Below are positions 53,256 to 60,309 of a DNA stretch of 64,000 nt, piece after piece. Position numbers and translations under genes: made by a program. The stretch comes from a virus. Positions within the stretch are counted from its first letter, which is position 1. Each line of letters begins with the position of its first letter. The notes below the pieces were generated by a model, which worked only from the letters and a program-made list of their open reading frames with translations, did not search any database and was not told the origin of the DNA. The stretch is taken from positions 62,001 to 126,000 of IMG/VR virus record IMGVR_UViG_3300042455_001850; one strand, 5' to 3'.

Positions 53256-53790
53256 AATATTGTGGTATTGAGGAATAATTGCAGCAAAATTAAAATCTTA
53301 AATTTATAGCTACATAAGAGAGGGCTTTGATAACCCGTCTAACCACAAGGGTGTAAAGGTGAAAGCCGGGGACCACTCAGAGTTAGACAAAAGAGTCAAA
53401 CGATTCTGTTACCACAAAATTATTAAAAAGGTGTAATGGGTACGTCAAACGAGACTATAAGACCCAATAAACGAATGGTTTCTGCAAATTCTTCTAGAAA
53501 CTTGTAAGAACGACGAGGGGTTTTACCGATTTACCCCAAATTAAATTATAAATTGGCGACCATAGGAGAGTTTAAACGTGGGAAAATCTCACACTTGAGG
53601 TCGTAAAACATACCTCTTGATTATCACAAGTAAAAATGGTAGTTGGATTTGTCTCAATCAAATAAAAGACACCCGAACCAAAATGGGTTAATAATATTGG
53701 GGTGGTTACTCAGCCACCGAAAATAACAAAAGGACCACCATTCCGACACCTAATTTTTTAAAGGGAGCTTGTCTCCCTTTTTTTATTTTA
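53256..53790 (+). ncRNA. Large structured non-coding RNA next to the TROVE gene
   Basis: About 500 nt with stops in all frames, no tRNA and a strong terminator at the end. Hand G+C count for 53281-53760 is about 37%, against about 22% in a sampled AT-rich coding line. Visible pairings: GGCTTT (53323) with AAAGCC (53362); within it ACCC with GGGT; the loop GTCTAAC (53337-53343) pairs perfectly with GTTAGAC (53382-53388), a pseudoknot; AGAGTC/GATTCT (53392-53407); TGGGT/ACCCA (53437, 53462); GTTTCT/AGAAAC (53478, 53496); GGGGT/ACCCC (53517, 53533); GTGGGA/TCTCAC (53578, 53587); GAGGT/ACCTC (53597, 53612); GGTGGTT/AGCCACC (53701-53718). No known family recognised. No separate promoter is evident, so it may be cut from the TROVE transcript. 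Confidence 0.65.
53760..53785 (+). terminator. Strong rho-independent terminator
   Basis: Perfect 8-bp stem AAAGGGAG (53760-53767) / CTCCCTTT (53773-53780) with a 5-nt loop and T-run. It marks the 3' end of the candidate large RNA. Confidence 0.88.
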
Positions 53791-53845
53791 CTATACTTAA
53801 TAATTAACGGTTTTATTATATTTATTTAATATTAAATTATTGGAA

Positions 53846-54064
53846 ATGACTAGAATAGAAGAGATATTTTTTGAGGCTTTTGAATTGGGTATTCAAAATA
53901 AAATGTACGACACAGTATCTAAAATGGTTGGTAGTGGCGATTATAAATACGTGGAACTCCGCCAAATTTATGAAATTGCTTTTGAAAAAGAAAAAAAGGT
54001 TTTAATTAATAATAATTTATATGAACAAACAAACAGTTCAGAAGTTTATCAACCGAGAGCTTAA
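53846..54064 (+). CDS. Small acidic protein
   Basis: A 72-residue helical protein from the ATG at 53846 (an in-frame TTG lies two codons earlier). An ATATTTATTT variant of the late motif lies 20 nt upstream. It overlaps the next gene by 44 nt. Function unknown. Confidence 0.62.
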   Translation: MTRIEEIFFEAFELGIQNKMYDTVSKMVGSGDYKYVELRQIYEIAFEKEKKVLINNNLYEQTNSSEVYQPRA

Positions 54065-54752
54065 GGCTAAAGATATTTTCTATTTAAAAGAAGTTACCAA
54101 AAAAGAGGCTTACGATTTTGTTAAAACTTATCACTACTTGGGTGAAGCTAAATTTTTTGCTAAATTTTCTTATGCTGTAATTGATAGGGAGACTGAAGAT
54201 ATCATTGGTGTTGCTACTTTCTCTAATCCACAAGGTAATGTAGCTTTAAAGGGTTGGTTTGGTTTATCCAATGATAACCAAACGGTTTTAGAACTTAGTA
54301 GACTTTGTGTTTTACCTGAATTAAATGGTACAAACCTAACTTCATACCTATTAGGTGGTAGTATTAGATTACTAAAAAAAGAAGGTGTTAAGGCAGTTAT
54401 AACATTAGCGGATGATAGTAGACATAGCGGTAGTATATATCAGGTCTGTAACTTCACCTATTACGGCTTAACAGATAAGAAATCAGATTTTTTTAGATGG
54501 GATGGTAAGGTTAACCCTAGAGGTTCAACAAAAGAAGTCCAAGGTGTTTGGATTCCTAGAACAAGGAAACATAGATATGCTTATATTATTGATAAATCTT
54601 TAAAGTGCTTATATATTGAAGAAATGAGACCACAAAAAGGTGATACAAATGAATATGATTGTTGTGCCGGTAAAAAACAAATTTACGACAATAGATTTAA
54701 AAAATGGTATTCTTGCCCCAAATGTGATGAAATAACTGAATTAGCTTTTTAA
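54021..54752 (+). CDS. Mom-like GNAT acyltransferase with zinc ribbon
   Basis: A 243-residue protein with an acyltransferase-type fold: FVKTYHYLGEAKFFAKFS near 30-47, IIGVATFSNPQG near 60-71, LELSRLCVLPELNGTNL near 88-104 and GSIYQVCNFTYYG near 134-146. This order resembles the Mu Mom family, which converts adenine in DNA to a carbamoylmethyl derivative and protects against restriction. A zinc ribbon with CCAGKK and CPKC ends the protein. The relation is by pattern only. The next gene is a second member. Confidence 0.68.
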   Translation: MNKQTVQKFINRELKAKDIFYLKEVTKKEAYDFVKTYHYLGEAKFFAKFSYAVIDRETEDIIGVATFSNPQGNVALKGWFGLSNDNQTVLELSRLCVLPELNGTNLTSYLLGGSIRLLKKEGVKAVITLADDSRHSGSIYQVCNFTYYGLTDKKSDFFRWDGKVNPRGSTKEVQGVWIPRTRKHRYAYIIDKSLKCLYIEEMRPQKGDTNEYDCCAGKKQIYDNRFKKWYSCPKCDEITELAF

Positions 54753-54753
54753 A

Positions 54754-55548
54754 ATGAAATATTTTTTTGAAATTAAAGAGATAGATAAAACTCTTGCTAT
54801 AGAATTTGTACAAGAAAGACACTATTCAAAAGTAATGCCTAAATTAACCAAACATTGGTTAGGTTGTTTTTTAAACAATGAGTTAGTTGGTGTTGTTACA
54901 TTGGGGTGGGGGACACAACCCTTACAAACAATTAAAAAGTTATTCCCGAACTTAAAATCAGAGGATTATTACGAAATTGGTAAGATGTGTATGGATGATT
55001 CTATGCCTAGAAATTCAGAGTCACAGATGTTAGCTCAAGTAGTTAGATGGATGAAAACTAATTTACCTGAAAAGAAATTTCTTTATACATGGGCAGATGG
55101 AATTGTGGGTAAAGTTGGGTATGTGTACCAAGGGTCTAATTTTTATTATGGTAATTTTATTTGGACCGATATCTACATATCACCTTTAGGGGAGAAAATA
55201 CACCCAAGAAGTTCAAAAGCTTTATTGAAAGAAAATGCTGAATTTTCGGGTAAAGAAAAATTATTTTGGATGACCCCTGATTTTATAAAAATAAAAGGTA
55301 TTCGTAGAATTAGAGGAAAACAATTTAGATATATATACCCCCTGAATAAAAAATCAAAAGAACTTTTAAGAAGAGAATCTACGGTAGTATGGAACAAAAT
55401 ATACCCAAAAGAAGTTGACCTGTTATGGAAAGAACAAAAAGGTAAAGGTGATTATGTTTTATTAACGAGTAAACCTGAAATGAATTTAAGTGTTGTTGAA
55501 TATAATCAAAACAATGTTAATGCACATAAAAAGTTAAAGAAATCTTAG
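54754..55548 (+). CDS. Second Mom-like GNAT acyltransferase
   Basis: A 264-residue protein starting one base after the first Mom-like gene. It shows AIEFVQERHYSKVMPKLTKH near 16-35, LVGVVTLGWGTQP near 45-57, YYEIGKMCMDDSMPRNSES near 75-93, LYTWADGIVGKVGYVYQGSN near 110-129 and IHPRSSK near 149. The HYS and YQ-x-SN positions correspond to HYL and YQVCN of the first protein. Two non-identical members in tandem could act on different bases or as a heterodimer; this is inference. Confidence 0.66.
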   Translation: MKYFFEIKEIDKTLAIEFVQERHYSKVMPKLTKHWLGCFLNNELVGVVTLGWGTQPLQTIKKLFPNLKSEDYYEIGKMCMDDSMPRNSESQMLAQVVRWMKTNLPEKKFLYTWADGIVGKVGYVYQGSNFYYGNFIWTDIYISPLGEKIHPRSSKALLKENAEFSGKEKLFWMTPDFIKIKGIRRIRGKQFRYIYPLNKKSKELLRRESTVVWNKIYPKEVDLLWKEQKGKGDYVLLTSKPEMNLSVVEYNQNNVNAHKKLKKS

Positions 55549-55549
55549 G

Positions 55550-55559
55550 ATATTTATTA
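55550..55559 (+). promoter_or_regulatory. Late-type motif, 5-nt spacing class
   Basis: ATATTTAT (55550-55557) is exactly 5 nt before the ATG at 55563. Confidence 0.5.
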
Positions 55560-55562
55560 TTG

Positions 55563-56465
55563 ATGAAAAAAACTATTAGAAAAGTATTAAGAGAAGAACA
55601 ATTATCATTGTTCGATGATTACGAAGACACCAGTTATAAAATATGTTCCCATTTTAAAGATGAGGACCAGCAGAACCTATGTTCAAATTTAAATTCTCTT
55701 GGTAAATTTTTATATTCAGAGGATGGTTTAGGTTTACAAAGAATCATTGATTTTAAAACCAACCAAATGAAAAAACTTGTTGATTTAAACAATCAATACC
55801 AAGAACCACTAGCTATTTTATGGGAAACAGGTAAATACAATCAATCAGGTAGATATGATTATATCTCAAAAGAAAATGACTACTATCAAAATGAGGCCAT
55901 GAAATCTGTTAATAGAGTTTATGATGATAATGGTAAATGGGATTCTATTAATAAATTAAACACAAATTATTCTGATTTAGCTGAACTATTAACAGAATTA
56001 TTTATCAGAGGTAATATGGTAGGTACCCTAAAAGATAAAAACGCTTTAGGATTAAGGAAGTATCTTATATCTATTAAAGATAAGTTAGAAAGAGTTATAG
56101 ATAAGTATATAAAATTAGATGAGTTTAAATCTTTCGTAAGAAATACAAAACACTTATCAAAAATAGGTGAAAAAGCTGAAAACGATGTTAAAAACATTTT
56201 AACAAAGGCTCAAATAGATACAGTGTATCAGGGGGGTGATGGGGACTTTGTTGATATGATTTTTGGTGTAGACCTTATAGTGAATTCTGGTGGTGAGGTT
56301 TATACGATACAAGTTAAGAGTAATGAGATTCAGGCAAAAGAATCTAGAGGATTAAAAAAATATGGAAAGATTGACTTTACTGCTTCACCTACCGATTATG
56401 GTATTATTATGTTTGATATAGATAATAACGAATTAAAATTCGATAAAAATGGTGATGAAATCTAA
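55563..56465 (+). CDS. PD-(D/E)XK-like protein with capsid-targeting-like leader
   Basis: A 300-residue protein. The ATG at 55563 gives MKKTIRKVLREEQLSLFDD, the shared leader with L-R-E. Helical middle; the C-terminal 90 residues look like a restriction-endonuclease fold: GEKAENDVKNIL helix, GGDGDFVDMIFGVDLIV with the catalytic Asp, then YTIQVKSNE with the Q-x-K pair. If packaged and injected it could cut host or competing DNA. The ATATTTAT motif lies exactly 5 nt before the start. Confidence 0.72.
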   Translation: MKKTIRKVLREEQLSLFDDYEDTSYKICSHFKDEDQQNLCSNLNSLGKFLYSEDGLGLQRIIDFKTNQMKKLVDLNNQYQEPLAILWETGKYNQSGRYDYISKENDYYQNEAMKSVNRVYDDNGKWDSINKLNTNYSDLAELLTELFIRGNMVGTLKDKNALGLRKYLISIKDKLERVIDKYIKLDEFKSFVRNTKHLSKIGEKAENDVKNILTKAQIDTVYQGGDGDFVDMIFGVDLIVNSGGEVYTIQVKSNEIQAKESRGLKKYGKIDFTASPTDYGIIMFDIDNNELKFDKNGDEI

Positions 56466-56468
56466 TAA

Positions 56469-56705
56469 ATGGAACCAAAAAAACTTTTAAAAATACATAG
56501 TTTTTTATATGGTATAAATGAAATCTTAGGATATAAGGGTAATACTATTATAGAGACTGATTATATCTACGCACCATATTTACCTATGTTTATAGAAGAA
56601 GATTTTAGACCTAGGCAAGGGATTGCTTCAAGGTATGCACGAAAAATCGTGAATAACAATTTTTATGGGAGAGTTACACTTGGAGCCGATACGCAAAATA
56701 CCTAA
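56469..56705 (+). CDS. Small protein, possible capsid-related fragment
   Basis: A 78-residue protein. Residues 28-68 (YAPYLPMFIEEDFRPRQGI, then ARKIVNNNFYGRV) have the look of the C-terminal part of phage capsid-type proteins, and the next gene looks like a capsid fragment too. It overlaps that gene by 41 nt in another frame. Identity uncertain. Confidence 0.58.
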   Translation: MEPKKLLKIHSFLYGINEILGYKGNTIIETDYIYAPYLPMFIEEDFRPRQGIASRYARKIVNNNFYGRVTLGADTQNT

Positions 56706-57090
56706 ATTTAATTTTGACAATTCAATAAATTTTAATTTTAATTCTTACACTGTTAATGCGGGTGCAAGAACAATACGTGCAACATGGTCACCCGAATTAG
56801 CACAAGATTTACAAGCATACCACGGGATAGACGCTGAGGCTGAATTAACGAGGTTATTATCTGAGGAATGGGCTAGAAGTATTGATAGAGAAATTATTAA
56901 TACTCTTCTTGCTCAAGATTTAATAACCGTACAACCATTAGGCCGACCAATCGGTCATCTTTTTTATTTCGATTCCCAATACGAAACATTCGAACCTAAA
57001 GTTTATGACGATGGTTCTTGGAGTCTAAAAAATATTTTTGAAAGTTCCATTGGTTTTAAAATAGAAATATCCCCACATAAGTTTATTTAA
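56665..57090 (+). CDS. gp23-like major capsid fragment
   Basis: A 141-residue protein. Residues 31-80 (VNAGARTIRATWSPELAQDL, then YHGIDAEAELTRLLSEEW and IDREII) match a conserved stretch of T4-type major capsid proteins, in which a complete protein has about 400-520 residues. Here only this part is present, followed by a short beta segment. It may be a remnant or a repurposed domain. The full major capsid gene is not in this window. Confidence 0.65.
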   Translation: MGELHLEPIRKIPKFNFDNSINFNFNSYTVNAGARTIRATWSPELAQDLQAYHGIDAEAELTRLLSEEWARSIDREIINTLLAQDLITVQPLGRPIGHLFYFDSQYETFEPKVYDDGSWSLKNIFESSIGFKIEISPHKFI

Positions 57091-57127
57091 TTAATTTTGC
57101 CGATATTTATTGTTAAATGAATTTAAC

Positions 57128-57448
57128 GTGCAAAATAACCTTTTCAATAGATTTTTATTGTTATTGGGATTTTTTAAATTTAAAAAAACTGAATCAAAAG
57201 ATGAGGCTTTTAATAGATTAAAAAAATTAGTTCTTTCTGTTAAAAATAGGGAGGATTTAATTAATGCTGTTAAACTAATAAACCACTTTAATAAAACTTA
57301 TGAAATAAATCCTGAATCAGCGGAATTTATTTATTTTAACAAAATAGTTAATTTAATGAGATTGATTATTCGTAAAAAACATAAGAAAAGTGGTGACAAA
57401 AATGACGAGGGTCAGTGGAAATGCGAAATAGAATTAGAAAGATATTAA
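57128..57448 (+). CDS. Hypothetical protein, start uncertain
   Basis: A protein of about 106 residues from GTG 57128; an in-frame TTG at 57110 would add six residues. An ATATTTAT motif lies at 57103-57110. A hydrophobic run (FLLLLGFFKF) near the N-terminus is followed by a helical basic body. It overlaps the next gene by 28 nt. Function unknown. Confidence 0.55.
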   Translation: MQNNLFNRFLLLLGFFKFKKTESKDEAFNRLKKLVLSVKNREDLINAVKLINHFNKTYEINPESAEFIYFNKIVNLMRLIIRKKHKKSGDKNDEGQWKCEIELERY

Positions 57449-58791
57449 AAGAAAATTCTGATGAGTTAGGTAATTGGTTTAATGAAATCGAACCGACCTT
57501 TAAAAATTGGAATTTTGAGTTTGATGGTAAACACGAATATTGGGTCGATTTAACTAAAATGACTAAAGATGAAATTAGTGTTGTTGCTGATTACATTTTA
57601 AAATGTTTACCAAACATTAGTGGGTTACGAAAAACTAAGTTTAAAAATTTAGGAGATTATGATGGTGTTGTCATTCATTGCGGTAGTGAAGATAATGATT
57701 ATTATCCCACAGAAAATTATGTATGTTTTATGGAGTTTTCTTTTGATGATGACGAAGAAAAAAATAATAGTATTTATATTGACGGTAGAGAAGTGTATGA
57801 GTACATCAAAATCAAAGAAGAACAAAATTTAAAAGAAAGTTTAAATTGGTCTGATAAAGACACAATTAATTGGGATAAAGACCCTAATTGGGGTACTGAT
57901 AACTATTATGGCCCTGACACTAACAATTGGACAACCGATACAGCAAAAAGCCAATGGGTACAAGGTGATGGAGGTGGTGTCTCAAAATCATCAGAAGATA
58001 CAATGTCAGAAGAAGATGAAATAGAATTTGGTGACGATTTTGATTGGGCTAAAAATACTGGGGTACAACCAAATTATAATGGACATCCACAAGGTGTGGT
58101 TTATCTTCGTGACCATGATGAAATTGATGAATTTTGTGATATTATAGAAACTTATAATGGTGGTGAATTACCTAGAGGTAATGTAAGAGAAAATTTACAT
58201 AGTGGTTTAGAAAATAGTAGGGATGAATTAGAGGGTAGTGACTATAACCCTTCTAATGCTGTAATATCAGTCTCATTTTTTGTAGAAAAAAACAAACCCA
58301 GTTTATTGTCCGTTGGTTATTGGGGTTATGATGTAGCTGACAGGTCAATTTTTGAATGGTTAGAAGATGGTGACACATTTAACAATGAATATGAATTATA
58401 TACCAATTTAAATCAAGTTAAAAAGGTTTTTGAAGATTATCAAAATCCTGAATTAGTGAAAGAATCTACTGACCCAGAATGGGAGTGGCTAAATGATGTA
58501 CCTGTTACAATCCCATTTGAAATGGTTGAATTACATAAAAAATATAAAATAGAAGTAAAAGAAGATTTACGAGACGCTATTGAGTCATGTGGTGATAATT
58601 CAAGAATATTTGTACAAGGGTATTACGGTGTTGTCACCAAAACTGATACAATATCTTATAATCGAATACATTGTGATTCAGAAATAGAAGATGAAGTTTT
58701 TACTTTACAATTATATTTTTATGATATAGATGATAATAAAATTAGTTACTTTTGGGTATCCTCTAATATGGTAGATTTTTACGAAATATAA
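57421..58791 (+). CDS. Multi-module protein with leader and internal repeat of the downstream gene
   Basis: A 456-residue acidic protein. I use the ATG at 57421, giving MRNRIRKILKENSDELGNWF, the shared leader with L-K-E. After residue 145 an Asn/Asp/Trp-rich linker (NWDKDPNWGTDNYYG) occurs, then a globular domain. Near residue 350 it has VKESTDPEWEWLNDVP, matching the leader-proximal LKESTDPDWAWLDEIP of the next gene, so an ancestral unit was duplicated. Function unknown; possible packaged protein. Confidence 0.7.
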   Translation: MRNRIRKILKENSDELGNWFNEIEPTFKNWNFEFDGKHEYWVDLTKMTKDEISVVADYILKCLPNISGLRKTKFKNLGDYDGVVIHCGSEDNDYYPTENYVCFMEFSFDDDEEKNNSIYIDGREVYEYIKIKEEQNLKESLNWSDKDTINWDKDPNWGTDNYYGPDTNNWTTDTAKSQWVQGDGGGVSKSSEDTMSEEDEIEFGDDFDWAKNTGVQPNYNGHPQGVVYLRDHDEIDEFCDIIETYNGGELPRGNVRENLHSGLENSRDELEGSDYNPSNAVISVSFFVEKNKPSLLSVGYWGYDVADRSIFEWLEDGDTFNNEYELYTNLNQVKKVFEDYQNPELVKESTDPEWEWLNDVPVTIPFEMVELHKKYKIEVKEDLRDAIESCGDNSRIFVQGYYGVVTKTDTISYNRIHCDSEIEDEVFTLQLYFYDIDDNKISYFWVSSNMVDFYEI

Positions 58792-59219
58792 TGAGAAATT
58801 TAATTAAAAAAATATTAAAAGAATCTACTGACCCAGATTGGGCATGGCTAGATGAGATACCACCAATTATAGATGGTTGGGATTTATATCATAACAAATT
58901 AAAAGGTGAATCTTTTACAATAAATCTTAAATCTGAAGTTATGACTGATGATTGTGTTGATGAATACTTCCCAGATGATGTTGATTATGAATCTGAAGTA
59001 AAAGTAATATTAGTAGAAGTGGTACCAAAAATGAGGGTAAAAACAAATGGTTGTTATACTAAAGAGGTAGAAGTATTATTATTAAAATTTTATGAAAGTA
59101 CTAATGGACATGATGGGATTAGTGACAATTTTAGTGGTGAAAAAAATGGGGAGATTGCTAATATGTGTGATAATAGATGTTGGTGGGTTTACCCTGGGTT
59201 AATAAACGTAAATTATTAA
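58791..59219 (+). CDS. Small protein with leader, paralogue of the upstream C-terminal module
   Basis: A 142-residue protein coupled to the upstream gene by a one-base overlap. It starts MRNLIKKILKESTDPDWAWL, combining the shared leader with the unit found near residue 350 of the upstream protein. The remaining part is an acidic beta domain with several cysteines at the end. Function unknown. Confidence 0.7.
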   Translation: MRNLIKKILKESTDPDWAWLDEIPPIIDGWDLYHNKLKGESFTINLKSEVMTDDCVDEYFPDDVDYESEVKVILVEVVPKMRVKTNGCYTKEVEVLLLKFYESTNGHDGISDNFSGEKNGEIANMCDNRCWWVYPGLINVNY

Positions 59220-59276
59220 AGATTTCTTAACATTAGATATTTGTCCTTTTTACTTTTATGACCTATATATTGTTAT

Positions 59277-59381
59277 ATGAAAATAATATTATTAACACTA
59301 ATAATAACAACAATCACATTTTTATTACTGACAGTCTCAAAAGACAGAAAAGAGTATTTTGATTATTACGGAAAAAAGTAA
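59277..59381 (+). CDS. Very small membrane peptide
   Basis: A 34-residue frame, too short for usual calling. It has one hydrophobic helix (IILLTLIITTITFLLLTV) and a charged tail. The end overlaps the promoter region of the next gene. No other support, so it is tentative. Confidence 0.4.
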   Translation: MKIILLTLIITTITFLLLTVSKDRKEYFDYYGKK

Positions 59382-59389
59382 TATCTTTG
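59359..59389 (+). promoter_or_regulatory. Host-type (Bacteroidota) promoter
   Basis: TTG at 59359-59361, a 20-nt spacer and TATCTTTG at 59382-59389. The ATG at 59394 is 4 nt after the box: leaderless geometry. Confidence 0.75.
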
Positions 59390-59393
59390 TCTT

Positions 59394-59603
59394 ATGGAAA
59401 TAATTGATTATACTTGGTTCACAACATCCCAAACAGTTGGTATTGTTTTAGTTAAAGACCCCTATGATGGGTATAAAGCATATATTGGTGTGGCGAAGGG
59501 TGGTAACGAACTTGACGATGTTACCCATATTACAAAATGGGGGAGTAGTTTCCCTATCGAAGCGGCAAAAAAATTATTTACACACATAAATTTTACAAAT
59601 TAA
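59394..59603 (+). CDS. Small hypothetical protein, promoter-proximal
   Basis: A 69-residue beta-type protein (YTWFTTSQTVGIVLVKDPYD). The start is fixed by the promoter box 4 nt upstream. Probably an early gene; family not recognised. Confidence 0.68.
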   Translation: MEIIDYTWFTTSQTVGIVLVKDPYDGYKAYIGVAKGGNELDDVTHITKWGSSFPIEAAKKLFTHINFTN

Positions 59604-59633
59604 TTGACAATTTAAAAACTTTTATTATCTTTG
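59604..59633 (+). promoter_or_regulatory. Host-type (Bacteroidota) promoter
   Basis: TTG at 59604-59606, a 19-nt spacer and TATCTTTG at 59626-59633, followed by a short transcript region ending at the 59800 terminator. Confidence 0.72.
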
Positions 59634-59662
59634 TAACATATTTAATTAATAAGAATAAAAAA

Positions 59663-59773
59663 ATGATAACAAATAACATACATATCAGCAATCGTAATCA
59701 GTGGTATCAGCCGTGTTTTATTAACAATGGTAAGGGTATGTTATGTGTAAATGGAAGTGAGGAAATAATTTAA
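59663..59773 (+). CDS. 36-residue peptide or leader
   Basis: A short frame about 23 nt after the predicted transcription start, with an A-rich leader (AAAAAAATG) as usual for Bacteroidota. The peptide has a QWYQPC segment and no recognised family. The transcript of about 190 nt between promoter and terminator may instead be a non-coding RNA. Confidence 0.45.
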   Translation: MITNNIHISNRNQWYQPCFINNGKGMLCVNGSEEII

Positions 59774-59799
59774 TCACAGAAGTAAATAAAAATATAACA

Positions 59800-59829
59800 A
59801 ACCCAATTCCAAAAGAGTTGGGTTTTTTG
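59800..59829 (+). terminator. Rho-independent terminator
   Basis: AACCCAA (59800-59806) pairs with TTGGGTT (59818-59824), 11-nt loop, then T residues. It separates the small gene from the tRNA array. Confidence 0.82.
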
Positions 59830-59843
59830 TTTATAAAAAAAAA

Positions 59844-59917
59844 CGATGTGTATATCAGTTGGTTAGATAGACACTCTGATAAGGTGTAGGTCGGAGGTTC
59901 GAGCCCTCCCACATCGA
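59844..59917 (+). tRNA. tRNA-Ile (GAT)
   Basis: Acceptor CGATGTG/CACATCG, D-arm TATC/GATA, anticodon loop CTGATAA with GAT, T-stem GGAGG/CCTCC with TTCGAGC. All stems pair. Confidence 0.92.
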
Positions 59918-59957
59918 CAAAAAAGAAAAAGTTCTTTGATGTATTGGTATTAGTAAT

Positions 59958-60030
59958 GACTCAGTAGCTCAATTGGTAGAGCTCCACACTGTTAATGTGG
60001 CCGTTACAGGTTCAAGTCCTGTCTGAGTCG
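59958..60030 (+). tRNA. tRNA-Asn (GTT)
   Basis: Acceptor GACTCAG/CTGAGTC, D-stem GCTC/GAGC, anticodon loop CTGTTAA with GTT, T-stem ACAGG/CCTGT with TTCAAGT. All stems pair. Confidence 0.93.
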
Positions 60031-60160
60031 CTGAGGTTGATTGGGGAATGATATAACGTTAACGTGTCAGTAGTCGTGGTTATATCGGAGTTGTAACTGT
60101 CCGAGTAAAGCCAATCGTAAAAGGGGATGTCCACACAACCATCTTCCCCTTTCCTAACTT
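60031..60160 (+). ncRNA. Structured RNA element inside the tRNA array
   Basis: This 130-nt spacer is not a standard tRNA but has strong pairing. GATTGG (60039-60044) pairs with CCAATC (60111-60116), closing a 78-nt unit of tRNA length. Inside, GATATAAC (60050-60057) pairs perfectly with GTTATATC (60079-60086), and GGA/TCC forms a third arm. Directly after, AAAGGGGA (60120-60127) pairs with TCCCCTTT (60145-60152). It may be a tRNA-like remnant or a distinct small RNA. Confidence 0.5.
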
Positions 60161-60241
60161 GGGAACTGAAAGTCGTTTGGATACGGCAGCGAAACTGTAA
60201 ATTTCGTCCTCGCGGGAGTGGTTCGAGTCCACCAGGTCCCA
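60161..60241 (+). tRNA. tRNA-Tyr (GTA), slightly irregular
   Basis: Acceptor GGGAACT/AGGTCCC has one A-G mismatch. Anticodon stem CGAAA/TTTCG with loop CTGTAAA (GTA), a long variable arm (TCCTCGCGGGA) as in bacterial tRNA-Tyr, T-loop TTCGAGT on a four-pair stem. The D-arm region is about two bases longer than usual. Confidence 0.72.
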
Positions 60242-60287
60242 CAAAAAAAAATAAATGTAATATAAGTGGATTTTAACTCTGTTTGTT

Positions 60288-60297
60288 ATATTTATAA
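60288..60297 (+). promoter_or_regulatory. Late-type promoter motif ATATTTATAA
   Basis: TATATTTATAATAAAAG, 12 nt before the HNH gene start at 60310. Confidence 0.5.
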
Positions 60298-60309
60298 TAA
60301 AAGAATATT

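Noticed and set aside
53256-53790. Group I intron, tmRNA or RNase P RNA as identity of the large RNA
   Set aside because: I could not find the conserved group I P7 core, a T-loop with CCA end and tag frame, or the RNase P core sequences. The pseudoknot alone does not identify it.
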